From NCBI GenBank assembly GCA_019059635.1, contig JAGVRJ010000005.1, positions 1,674,001 to 1,738,000 on the forward strand: 64,000 nt of DNA, in the 5' to 3' direction. The stretch is from Proales similis. Lineage: Eukaryota > Rotifera > Eurotatoria > Ploima > Proalidae. The notes beneath the pieces are model-generated. The model was not told the origin of the DNA, did not search any database, and saw only the letters and a list, made by a program, of their open reading frames with translations. Shown here one piece after another: positions 1 to 9,236 of this stretch. Positions within the stretch are counted from its first letter, which is position 1. Each line of letters starts with the position of its first letter. Position numbers and translations under genes: made by a program.

Positions 1-7
1 AATGAGA

Positions 8-2434
8 CTATCGCTTGTGGAGTATGACTTGGTCGTTTTTGCCTTTCGGAGCGCTCAGAACCACAAACGGTTGTTGAAGCTTTTTCTGCTTTTCTTGAAG
101 CAACGCCACGGTGTTGAGCGGCGTGTCGGCCGAGCTCATTTTGTTCATCGCTTCGAGCTCCATGATTTTCTTGTTGCGCTTCTCTGTCTTCAATTTTCCC
201 GATCCTTTTCCATGAAACTTGTGCGACAAATATCTGAACGCCTCCTTCTCGTTCATACTGCGGCCCTTTTCGTCGTAGTAGTCAAGTTTCACGTCCGGCT
301 TGTAGTCACTCTTCTCGGCGAACTCCTGCACAGGTCCAGTGTACTTGTCCCTGCCTCTTTTAAACTTCTCATCTATGTCGTAGTGGCTTCTTTCCTCAAC
401 GATCGTGTCCTTGGCCTGAATTACTTGCTTTGTAGAGGCGCGAGGCAGCTGCTTTTCTTTCTCATGCGCCAAATAGCCTTTGTTTACCGCCAGGCGCAAC
501 GCTGCTGCCAAGCCTCGGTCCACGATCGGCTCTTCGTCTAAGACGCCCGAGTGCAGATCGCCATCCGACTGACTTGTGCTCGGCTTCATGTCTTCATCGT
601 CCTCATCGTTGCCGCCTTTTTTCAGCTCTTCAGCTGCTTCCTTGAGCAGTTCGTCTTCGTCTTCTTCGTCGCCGATTTCCATGTTTTCAGTGTCTCGCTT
701 GTGCATCAGCTCCCGCTCGTCTTCTTCGTCACTGCCGTAGCGAGGCGCGCCGATGTTCTTGCAAAACTCCGACAAAGAGTCTAGAGTGAGCATGTCGCTT
801 TCCTCTTTAATTGCTTCCATTTGGTTAAAGTCAATTTGGTTGGTCGCCTCGGCGGGCATCTCGCTGTCTTCTGGCTCGCGCTTTATCAACTCATCAGCAG
901 TTTTGAGCGAGTTGACTGCCCGCTGTCTGGTTTTGTTCAATATTGTGTGAAGTTCGTTGATTGCTTCGTTTTCTTCTTCCAGAATTTTCTTCAGCTCCTC
1001 GTTTTCTTTCTGGTCGCGAATTCGATCCAAATCAATTTCATCGTCCTCGTCTTCGTCCTCTTCTTCTCCTTCATTCTCGTCATCATCGTCGCCTTGATCG
1101 ATTCCAAAGTCAATGTCCTTGAGCGAAACAGGTCCACCGTCTACTTTCTTTTCGATCACAGGCTTCTTGTCACGACGCGTGGCCGACACCACATTGGCTT
1201 TGACAACGTCCTCTTCCTCGGCGGGCAGGAGATCGTCGGCTTTCAACGTTTTTTTGCTCTTGCGGATAGTCCGCTTGACTTTTCGCGGCTTCTTGAACTT
1301 TTCCATCTCCTGGACGGTAAAATAATCAGAGGCCGGCTTGAGCTCTTCCATGTCGGCCAGACTTATCGCCCGGGCCTTGTGCTCCTCTTCAAGTTGTCTG
1401 ATGAACTTTTGATCGCTCGTGTCGTATGTGCCACCGGCGCCGAGCTTGAAATATTTCTTCTTCTCGCCCTCGAGCTCTTCGTTGTACTTGGAAAGAATCG
1501 ACTTTTGATTGAACGAGCCGTCCTCGTCGAACTCGTCGTACGGATTGTAGTCGCTTTTCTTTTTCTTGTTCTCGACATTCTTCATTGCCCGTTCGGTGTC
1601 GACCAAGTTCACATTTACGAGCACGTCGGCCTCTTCGTCATTGTCGATTTCTAGCTGGCCACTTTGGCTCTTGAGTATCTCGCGGTCTTTGAGTGTCAGA
1701 ATTATCTCCTCGCCTTCCTTGAGCATGGCCTCGTCGTGTTCAACGCGCAGACCTTTCAAATAATCGGAAGTGTACGATTTGGTGCTGGATGCCACTTCGT
1801 CAAACTGCCGATCCATTTCCTCGAGCATTTTGGCCTTCTTGCGCGCCTCCTCTTTCTGCTTGAGCTTTTTTATCCATTCGCTCGCGTCCTCGTCTTTTTC
1901 GTCTTGATCCGCAATGCCTTTGGCCGCGTTCAGCTTCTCAAACAACCTTCGTTTTTCTCGCTGCTCTTCTAGCTTCTCTTTGAACGACTTTTGCTCTTTG
2001 ATCTCGTTCAGGTTCGGGGCCGGCACATGCTCAAACTGTTGATTAGTGTCTTTGTCTAAATAGAGCGTTTTTCCGTCTTGTTCCTTCGGCCCTTCGTCGT
2101 TGGCTGTCAGTGGCTTCAAGCCGAGCTTGGCTCTCAGTTTGTTGGTCTCTTCAAGCGACAGGGAAATTTCTCCTCCACCGCCGCCATTTTTCACTTCGCC
2201 TGGCTCGGGCGAGTCGTCTCTTTTCGACGGCTTTTTCTCTTCTCGTTTTGACCGCTTGTGGCTACTCGACTTTTTTTCCCCGTTTGACGACGATTTTTTG
2301 TGTCGACGCTTATCATCTTCGTCGGAACTCGATCTGCTGCCCGAGCTGCTTCGGTGTCGACGCTTGCTCTCCACGGAATGTTTCTTCTTCTCGCCGGACT
2401 TTCTCTGTCGCAACCCGATCTCTTCCGTGTCCAT
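8..2434 (-). CDS. SART1: SART1, U4/U6.U5 tri-snRNP-associated protein 1
   Basis: One uninterrupted frame of 808 aa, close to the roughly 800 aa usual for the family, from the ATG at 2434 to the TAG at 8-10. The N-terminus is Lys/Arg/Ser-rich (RS-like) up to about residue 90. It is followed by the conserved segment LSLEETNKLRAKLGLKPL, long charged coiled-coil stretches with Glu/Asp-rich tracts, and the family C-terminus containing TPLNTVALLQEKQ. SART1 (Snu66 in yeast) is a nuclear component of the U4/U6.U5 tri-snRNP, needed for pre-mRNA splicing. The absence of introns stands out, because most neighbours carry many. It lies head to head with CPT2 across about 415 bp, so the two may share a promoter region. 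The identification rests on the conserved N- and C-terminal blocks and is firm. Confidence 0.95.
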   Translation of the reverse strand: MDTEEIGLRQRKSGEKKKHSVESKRRHRSSSGSRSSSDEDDKRRHKKSSSNGEKKSSSHKRSKREEKKPSKRDDSPEPGEVKNGGGGGEISLSLEETNKLRAKLGLKPLTANDEGPKEQDGKTLYLDKDTNQQFEHVPAPNLNEIKEQKSFKEKLEEQREKRRLFEKLNAAKGIADQDEKDEDASEWIKKLKQKEEARKKAKMLEEMDRQFDEVASSTKSYTSDYLKGLRVEHDEAMLKEGEEIILTLKDREILKSQSGQLEIDNDEEADVLVNVNLVDTERAMKNVENKKKKSDYNPYDEFDEDGSFNQKSILSKYNEELEGEKKKYFKLGAGGTYDTSDQKFIRQLEEEHKARAISLADMEELKPASDYFTVQEMEKFKKPRKVKRTIRKSKKTLKADDLLPAEEEDVVKANVVSATRRDKKPVIEKKVDGGPVSLKDIDFGIDQGDDDDENEGEEEDEDEDDEIDLDRIRDQKENEELKKILEEENEAINELHTILNKTRQRAVNSLKTADELIKREPEDSEMPAEATNQIDFNQMEAIKEESDMLTLDSLSEFCKNIGAPRYGSDEEDERELMHKRDTENMEIGDEEDEDELLKEAAEELKKGGNDEDDEDMKPSTSQSDGDLHSGVLDEEPIVDRGLAAALRLAVNKGYLAHEKEKQLPRASTKQVIQAKDTIVEERSHYDIDEKFKRGRDKYTGPVQEFAEKSDYKPDVKLDYYDEKGRSMNEKEAFRYLSHKFHGKGSGKLKTEKRNKKIMELEAMNKMSSADTPLNTVALLQEKQKKLQQPFVVLSAPKGKNDQVILHKR

Positions 2435-2849
2435 TATTTACGTGATATCAAACACCTTTAATCGAGGAATTGCACTTTGATTCACAATCTGCGCGAAATT
2501 ATTTTCTCACTCGCTGCCGTACTCGAATTTAGACTACTTCGCCACAGCGACGCCCAATTTGTCTTGGATCTGGCCACATTCATTCAAAACCGAATCTTCA
2601 GCAGACGGCCTTAAAATGAGGTCTTTGAAGCTGAGCAAGCTCAAGGCTACCACTTAAGGGCTCAGCTCAAATTCAGGATGCTGGCCCGAAAACTGAAGCA
2701 AATTGTCAAGTTAATTTGCGCATTCGATTTTAAATTGCACCAAAACAAAGACCTGCATAAATGGTTTAGACTTTGAACGTCAAATAGGCCCACAGACCGA
2801 GAAATAGATTTATCATCAATCGCAATACATGAGACAATAGCTGAGGAAA
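2435..2849. promoter_or_regulatory. SART1/CPT2 divergent intergenic region
   Basis: This 415-bp spacer separates the start codons of two divergently transcribed genes, so it should contain both 5' UTRs and both promoters. I see no TATA box or open frame that stands out. Its promoter role is inferred from gene orientation only. Confidence 0.5.
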
Positions 2850-5409
2850 ATGGGAGCGACCAAATACCACAATCTGTTCGGAAACAAATTTTTTATTAAA
2901 TACCGCAACTCCCTGGTGAGTAAATGAGGCGCAAGATGGCTTGTTTAATCAAATTGATTCAAATTGCTAGGCGTGGCTGTCGAGCTCTAACCGCTTGTAC
3001 AAATCCGGGTACTTGTTGACTTGGCTCAATTTGACTCCTTGTTTGGAAATCGCTTAATCAAAAATCCAAATAGAATCGATGAATACAACTACTTGCAAAA
3101 GAGCGTCATTCCGACCTACCACTTTCAGAAGAGCTTGACCAAACTGGCAATACCCAAACTCGAGGACACGATTAAACGCTATTTGAATGCGCTCAAGCCT
3201 GTTCTAACTGAAGACGAATGGAAGGAGACGGAAAAACTGGCCAAAAGCTTCCAGTCAGGCGAGGGAGCAGGTGAGTTTAATGCAGGATTAATTAAGACCG
3301 AGACTCGATGTTGCATTTTTAAACATGAAACTCAGTGCTGGACAAAGAGATTCGCGACCTCGATGCGCAAGACAAACAAGGCAACTACATTTCAGGTAGA
3401 ACAGAGCCATTTGAGCCATTCTAAAAGGCAAACTGTAGCTTGCCTCTAGAGTCTTGGTTCGATATGTACTTGAAAGATCGCGCTTCGATCGTTCTTAATT
3501 ACAATCCGTTCATCGGCTTCAAGCCCGATCCCAACCCCAAGCAGATGAAACAGGTTCTTTTTTTTGAGAGCTTCTCACTGAATTAATCGTAAATTCAAAC
3601 TCTAATGCTTAGTCGATTCGGGCTGCCAATTTTCTTGTATCGAGCGCTCGTTTTTTCAAATCAATCCGAGCCAACAAGCTTAAGCCAGAAGTCTTTCACC
3701 TGAATCCGGAAAAAAGCGATACGAAACTGTTCGCTCGTCTGATGAGGTGGGGGCAATTGAGTTTGAGTAAAAGGCGTCGCTTTTGTTGATGTTTTCTTGT
3801 AAATAGTCTCACGCCCGAGTCGGTTGCGTTCTATGCTGCCTACATGTTCAACGCTTACCCGTTGGACATGAGTCAATACTTTCGCCTTTTCAATTCGACT
3901 CGAATACCCCGGTAAGTGTCTCGGATTTGGGTTTTGCCTTGTTGGTTTAATCTGTGACTTGTGAATGAAATTGGCAGAATTGGCAAAGACGAGCTGTTCT
4001 GTGACGAGAGCAGCCGCCATGTTCTCATACTGAGACGAGGACATTTTTTCGCTGTGCCTCTGTTCGACCAGAACGACAACATACTCAAGCCCGAAGAAAT
4101 CCTGGCCCTGGTCAAGTATATCCAGAGCATGAAATTGGAAGAGAATGTCGAACTGCCCGTGGGAGTGTTGACGAGCGAAAATCGCGATGTCTGGGCAAAT
4201 CTCAGAGACCGATTGATCTCGCTGGGCAATGAGCAAACACTGAACGCCATCGACTCGGCTCTTTACTGCCTTTCGCTCGATGACTTTGAATCGAGTGATA
4301 ACGACCAACTCTCGGCAAGCTTCCTGCACGGCAATCCCAGCAATCGATGGTTCGACAAAAACTACACAATCATAGTGAATCGAGATGGCCAGGCGGCCAT
4401 CAACTTTGAGCACTCATGGGGTGAGTAATTCAGACCCAAGAGTGTGATGCGATCGTGATTCAAAATTTCGATCAAAAGGCGACGGCGTGGCCATCATCCG
4501 TCTGTTCAATGAGCTTTTTGACGACACAACAAAACGGCCGTTTGTGACCGCAGACACTCCGATTTCGTTTAGCCGAGGTGACATCACCAAGTTTGTTCAA
4601 AAGCTCGGTAATTCTAGAACGTTCGGTTCTTGCCAAAGCGGGCTTATCAATAGGTGTTGGGTTCAGATTTCAAATTGGACGACTCATTGAAAGAAGCGAT
4701 CAGAACGGCCAAATCAAAGTACGAGGCAGCAGTCAAGAGCGTGAAACTGAAAAATTTTGAAATTAAAACATTTGGCCGATCATTTGCTAAAAAGCACAAA
4801 CTGAGTCCTGATTCGTTCATGCAAAGTGCGTTCCAAGTTGCCTTCTACAACCTCTACAACAGAATACCGGCCACTTATGAGTCGGCCAGCACATCGGCAT
4901 TCAAGAAAGGCCGAACTGAAACTGTGCGACCGGCCACTCTTGAGACCAAGAGCTTGGCCGAATTTATGCATCGCAATCAGCGCTCAGCCGATCCCAGCCA
5001 GCTTGCCGAACTGCTGAGCAAATGCACTAAAAAGCATAACGAGCTGGTCAAAGAGGGCGCCATGGGCCAAGGGTTCGATCGGCATCTGTTTGCGATGAAG
5101 TACCACGCCGAGGTCAGAAAGAAGCAACCAGCACCCGAGTTCTATCGCTCTCATGCGTACAGATTTATAAACCACAATACGCTGTCCACATCGACGCTTG
5201 CCTACGACTCCATTCTAACTGGTGGCTTTGCGCCTGTAGTTCCGGACGGATTTGGCGTCGGCTATCGGATAATTGAAAACTCACTAGGCGCCTGCATCAG
5301 CTATTACGGCAGTCCCAGTGAGCTGGAAAAGTTCACCGGAACGCTTGAAGAAACGCTGCACCGATTCCACAAGACCCTTGAAAGTGTACGCTCAAAAAAA
5401 GATGATTAA
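2850..5409 (+). CDS. CPT2: Carnitine O-palmitoyltransferase 2, mitochondrial (10 exons)
   Basis: Exons read from sequence: 2850-2915, 2971-3008, 3074-3270, 3336-3395, 3450-3553, 3613-3746, 3807-3911, 3978-4420, 4479-4607, 4667-5409. All phases close and give about 672 aa (human 658). The first 35 residues are basic and Ser-rich, like a mitochondrial presequence. Conserved CPT2 blocks follow: [54 protein letters not shown], the catalytic HSWGDG with His about 380, [21 protein letters not shown] and LSTSTL. The enzyme reconverts long-chain acylcarnitine to acyl-CoA on the matrix side of the inner membrane for beta-oxidation. Introns are 54-66 nt. The first two exons are short, and their joining is inferred from phase. 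The remaining exons are firm. Confidence 0.95.
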
Positions 5410-5639
5410 ACTAGCGCTCCATACTCGAATGACTCAATTCTAACAATTAATTCTATTTATAAAGTAATCCACATTTTGGCCAAGAATTTCTTATCAATTC
5501 CACCAGCTTCATTTTCATTCAGAACAAGTTCACCATCTCTAGGTCGTTTAGTGGTGCAGAGTGGTTCAAGTAGATTATTCTTGAATTGATTATGAGCGAG
5601 AAGAATAAAATTTGAAGCCAATTTTGGACTGAAGAACAA

Positions 5640-5710
5640 GGGCTGATGGTCTAGTGGTATGATTCTCGCTTCGGGTGCGAGAGGTCCCGGTTTCGATCAC
5701 CGGTCAGCCC
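5640..5710 (+). tRNA. tRNA-Pro (anticodon CGG), copy 1
   Basis: A 71-nt cloverleaf. The 7-bp acceptor stem (5640-5646 with 5704-5710) pairs perfectly. The anticodon stem is CTCGC/GCGAG with loop TTCGGGT, so the anticodon is CGG at 5672-5674, reading the Pro codon CCG. The T arm CCGGT/ACCGG closes with a T-A pair instead of the usual G53-C61. A T-run just downstream (about 5715-5721) is a pol III terminator. There is no intron. An identical copy lies at 8290. Confidence 0.93.
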
Positions 5711-6176
5711 CCCATTTTTTTCTATCGTAACGTTTGGAGTTCTCTCGGTGTCCCATTTTTGCCTCGCAATCGATCTCAAATTTCAAGGCAACAGGAGCCA
5801 ATAAATTACGGGCTTTTCTTAAGAATTATCTTTTTTTTCATTTAATAAATGACCGTGACAAATGTTGATAACGGAAGGAACGGCTTTAGTAAATTGCGCG
5901 CGCATATGGTCGCTACCGCTTTGATATATCGACCTCCGGTCATCTGTGCGCGGACAAAGAGTGCGACTTAGGACCAGCCCCGCCCATTGCATAGATTGGA
6001 TGTAATTAATGCGGCCGAACAGTGCGACGTAGTAGCCGGGACAGTGTCTAAAGATGGTCCTGCATGATTTATGAGCGCACTCGATCGACGCAACTGTATG
6101 TGCATGTACGAAAAGGGCGGCAAGAGGCAAACGAATTCAAAAATAGAATTACTAGATTAGTAACGAACCGTGCCCG
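5711..6176. other. Intergenic, tRNA copy 1 to serine-rich gene
   Basis: About 466 bp holding the pol III terminator at its start and then presumably the promoter and 5' UTR of the serine-rich gene. An AATAAA near 5800 could serve CPT2. I see no supported gene. Confidence 0.4.
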
Positions 6177-7952
6177 ATGAATCGGAAGCGCCTAATGCAT
6201 CCGCACTACTCGTCCTCGCCTATTGTGAGCCGCACGAGCTGTGTATTTGAGGATAGGTCTCAGTCGCCAAGCTCGCCCAGCTATCTATTGAAGACCAGTG
6301 TCAAAGTGCGCTATCAAAGCTCGCCAGTCGACGACAGCAGCTCGTCTGTAAATGAGAGCGGCGACGAAAACGTTTCGATGCGGAACAATCCGCCAACTAC
6401 GCCGCTCAACACATCGCTACTGGAATCCAGCTCATCTTCGCCTTCTGTTCTGACCCGGCGCCTAGACGACCGGCTTGTAATCTCATCCAATTCATCGTCT
6501 TCTCCGTCTGGCCGTGTTGGCGGGGCTCAACTTTGTCCCTCGTCGGCTTCCACCACCTCAAGCTCCCCAGTAGCCATATCGAGCGCTCATTCAACTTATT
6601 CCAGATCAAGTTCACTAACTTCACTGAGCAGTTTTGAATTCAAATCTGTGCACAGCTCAGTGCCCAGTGAATACAGCTCTGCGAGTGCAAACGGAATAGC
6701 CACTCCGGCCACTTACAGCGAGCTTCCAGATTCACCAGGCGAGCCGGTTAGATTGAGCCGATTTCGAACCGAAGAATATTCACTCATGACCATGGAGACG
6801 ACTCGCTCGAACGAGATCACTATTGTCGAGCGCACCATGCTGGCCAACCGCTCAACAAGCTCTGGACCCGAAGCACGAGCAGCCAATAGCCGAAGTAGCC
6901 AGAAGCTGAGCTCCAACGGCTCGTCGGCTTACAACTCCGAATCAAATAGCCTATTGTACAACGAAGACGATGTGGTCTGCTATCAAGTTGAAAGCTCGAT
7001 TAGTGGCCGAGAAGACGATCTAGCCAGTCTGCCCAGTGAAATTGCCAGAGATACGTGTCAACTCAGGCGGCAAAATATGAGCGAGCTCTTGTCCAAGTGC
7101 GCGGCCACCAAGTCGCCCGGCTGGAGTTTTAACAAAAACAGAAACGTGAGCAAGCTGAGCGAAGGCTCGTCGGCCTATTTCTCCGAGTCGAACAGCTTTC
7201 TCAATTCAAACGAAGAATTCATTCGAAGCTCATTGCACGTCACTGGCGACGACGAAGAAGACGAACGCCTCAGCGAGCTGAGTGTGCCGAGCGAGATTCG
7301 CCACGAGAACTGCTCCCGAGTAATAAACAAGAGCCAATTCAGCGAACTGCTCGGTAAAGCGTCCGCCGCACATTCGCCCAAATGGATATTTAACAAAACG
7401 AGAAGTCTGAATCATTCGTTCGACAACACTATGATGAATGAGAACGAGGATGATCAGATTCTAAACGAATTCATTGACGAAATGCTTCCCAAAGCATTAA
7501 CTCACCCGATCAACGATTCAGAAAGTCAAGATTCTGAAGACGAAGCAGATCTCAAACAAGTGCTCATGTCATACAATGCGCTCAATTCTAATGTTCAGTA
7601 TCGCCAGGAGACTGCAATACCCAGTTCTCTACCGAAAATAGACGAGGAAACAGAGGACGAGAGTGTGACAAGCGAGAGAAGGCAAGACAAACGTCGACTC
7701 TCGAGCAGCACATTTAGAAAAGCGCCCGTAATTCAAATGACGCGCACTGCCCAGCTAAGGTTTGAACGGCTGCAAAAGTCCAAACTAAATGAGCAGTCTA
7801 CACAAGTGACCGCATCGAGCTCGGTCAAAAGACCGAAAAGTTTTGTTAAAGAAAATATGAGCAACGGCAAAAAGCCGCATCTAAGCAACGCGAAATTAAC
7901 GCCTTGCCACAAGCCGATATTGACTTCAAACAACCTTAATCATAGGACATGA
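6177..7952 (+). CDS. Uncharacterised intronless serine-rich protein with two internal tandem repeats
   Basis: I do not recognise this gene. A single frame of 591 aa is preceded by in-frame stops. The first 240 residues are highly Ser-rich and probably disordered (runs of SSSS, SP dipeptides). Residues about 243-411 form two consecutive repeats of about 83 and 86 aa. Each has a shared start (KLS..GSSAY.SESNS), an acidic middle, PSEI, then ELL.K..A..SP.W.FNK.R. The third part is acidic and then basic, again Ser-rich, with a Lys-rich tail (about 540-591) that resembles a nuclear localisation region. There is no signal peptide or membrane helix. Codon use and length argue for a genuine protein. 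It sits alone between two identical tRNA-Pro genes. The absence of introns, against neighbours with many, leaves a retrocopied origin possible. Confidence 0.75.
   Translation: MNRKRLMHPHYSSSPIVSRTSCVFEDRSQSPSSPSYLLKTSVKVRYQSSPVDDSSSSVNESGDENVSMRNNPPTTPLNTSLLESSSSSPSVLTRRLDDRLVISSNSSSSPSGRVGGAQLCPSSASTTSSSPVAISSAHSTYSRSSSLTSLSSFEFKSVHSSVPSEYSSASANGIATPATYSELPDSPGEPVRLSRFRTEEYSLMTMETTRSNEITIVERTMLANRSTSSGPEARAANSRSSQKLSSNGSSAYNSESNSLLYNEDDVVCYQVESSISGREDDLASLPSEIARDTCQLRRQNMSELLSKCAATKSPGWSFNKNRNVSKLSEGSSAYFSESNSFLNSNEEFIRSSLHVTGDDEEDERLSELSVPSEIRHENCSRVINKSQFSELLGKASAAHSPKWIFNKTRSLNHSFDNTMMNENEDDQILNEFIDEMLPKALTHPINDSESQDSEDEADLKQVLMSYNALNSNVQYRQETAIPSSLPKIDEETEDESVTSERRQDKRRLSSSTFRKAPVIQMTRTAQLRFERLQKSKLNEQSTQVTASSSVKRPKSFVKENMSNGKKPHLSNAKLTPCHKPILTSNNLNHRT
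6903..7151 (+). repeat. Internal coding repeat unit 1 of the serine-rich gene
   Basis: An in-frame unit of 83 codons, beginning with a KLS.NGSSAY segment and ending after FNKNRN. It is immediately followed by the related unit 2. Similarity is clear at both DNA level (start) and protein level. Confidence 0.7.
7152..7409 (+). repeat. Internal coding repeat unit 2 of the serine-rich gene
   Basis: An in-frame unit of 86 codons, aligned to unit 1 by SSAYFSESNS, PSEI, SELLGKASAAHSP and WIFNKTR. The acidic centre has diverged and is slightly longer. Confidence 0.7.
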
Positions 7953-8289
7953 CGATAAGTTGCATTCGCCGCTGTCCAATTATTTCCTGGTTTTAATATA
8001 TTTTTCTAAATTATATATTTTCTTAATCACCTCAATCAGTCTGCTTGGTCTTTGTAAGAATTTGGATTAGAATTTTTTTTTCCTTTTCTTGGTCCCTCTC
8101 ATTTTGTATGCTCTCATTGGATTTCACATTCTTTGATTTAATGTTAATAAATTCACGACTAAATCTGAGTCGAGTTTGAATAGGATGAAGAGATAATCTC
8201 TAGATGAAATGAGACCTGAATGAGGTCACATAGATCAATTGCGCGCGAATGAATGTTTAAAAAATTGAAAAATGGCCACCATTTGACAA
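7953..8289. other. Intergenic, 3' flank of serine-rich gene
   Basis: AT-rich sequence of 337 bp with an AATAAA near 8147, the likely poly(A) signal of the serine-rich gene. Nothing else is supported before the second tRNA. Confidence 0.4.
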
Positions 8290-8360
8290 GGGCTGATGGT
8301 CTAGTGGTATGATTCTCGCTTCGGGTGCGAGAGGTCCCGGTTTCGATCACCGGTCAGCCC
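8290..8360 (+). tRNA. tRNA-Pro (anticodon CGG), copy 2
   Basis: The same 71 nt as the copy at 5640, with no difference that I can see, including the atypical T-A closing pair of the T arm. The five bases before it (acaag) and about 25 bases after it, including the T-run terminator, are also nearly the same. The two genes therefore arose by duplication of a unit slightly larger than the tRNA. Confidence 0.93.
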
Positions 8361-9236
8361 CCCATTTTTTTTCTATCGAAACGCGACAAAAGCTAATTTA
8401 ATAAAGCACTTTGACTTGATTACCTTCTAGTCTGAATAGATTCACTCGGTGTTCAACTTTTGGCTCGAAAGTGAATTCATCGCTTGTCACAGTGCACTTG
8501 CTGATAATCATGGGCTATTATGAATGTCGACAGAGTGAGATAGCATTTTAAATCGCATTTTATTGTAGATGATGTTTAGTGCTGCTCACAACCAAATGCA
8601 TCAGAAAACGATTAGATTCGATTCTTCGAGTTAGATTACGCGGCTGCCTTTTTTTGTTGAAGGACTGCCTGGGCACAGAGATCCATAATTGACTAATTAA
8701 GCATCTAATCCGCGGCTTAGTGTCGGCAGCAAACGATTTAATTACATTAGCATGACTGAGACTGGCGGGCCTTTCACTTTTCTATTCTTGTTGACTAATT
8801 AAAGTGGCCAACGTTCCAACGTGCACTCAACTACTCATATTCGCTCTGGTCATTTGGCCTGTACGCACGGTCACTACTACCTGAGCGCAATCAGAGTGAG
8901 TAATATGAGTATCAAGTCATTAATTTGGAACAGCATGAAGCTGATATACGAGACTTGTTGAAGAGCCGTACATGCGCAACCTGGCCTCGGTCTCAATTTT
9001 AAACAAAGTCCATTCGAAGCAAATGATTCACTTTGGCTTTGATTTTGTTTTCTCTGTATTCTTTAAAATATGAACATCATCAACAGCAACTGGTGCGAAA
9101 ATTGCGACTGCCAAAATTAGATGAATTGATTAAAATGAAAAAAGTAGTGTTTTTTCGAGCAAACAGGAACGATGAATGATGAAACGAATAAATAAAGAAG
9201 AAGAAGAAGAAGAGGAGGAAAAGCATGGAAAGATAT
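8361..9236. other. Intergenic, tRNA copy 2 to SIX4 3' end
   Basis: About 876 bp with the pol III terminator at the start, TAATTA-type AT-rich stretches around 8690-8760, and a (GAA)n run at about 9195-9213. It includes the 3' UTR of the SIX gene on the opposite strand. No gene seen. Confidence 0.4.

Noticed and set aside
821-1654. 277-codon frame opposite SART1
   Set aside because: It is the antisense image of the charged SART1 coding sequence and has no features of its own.
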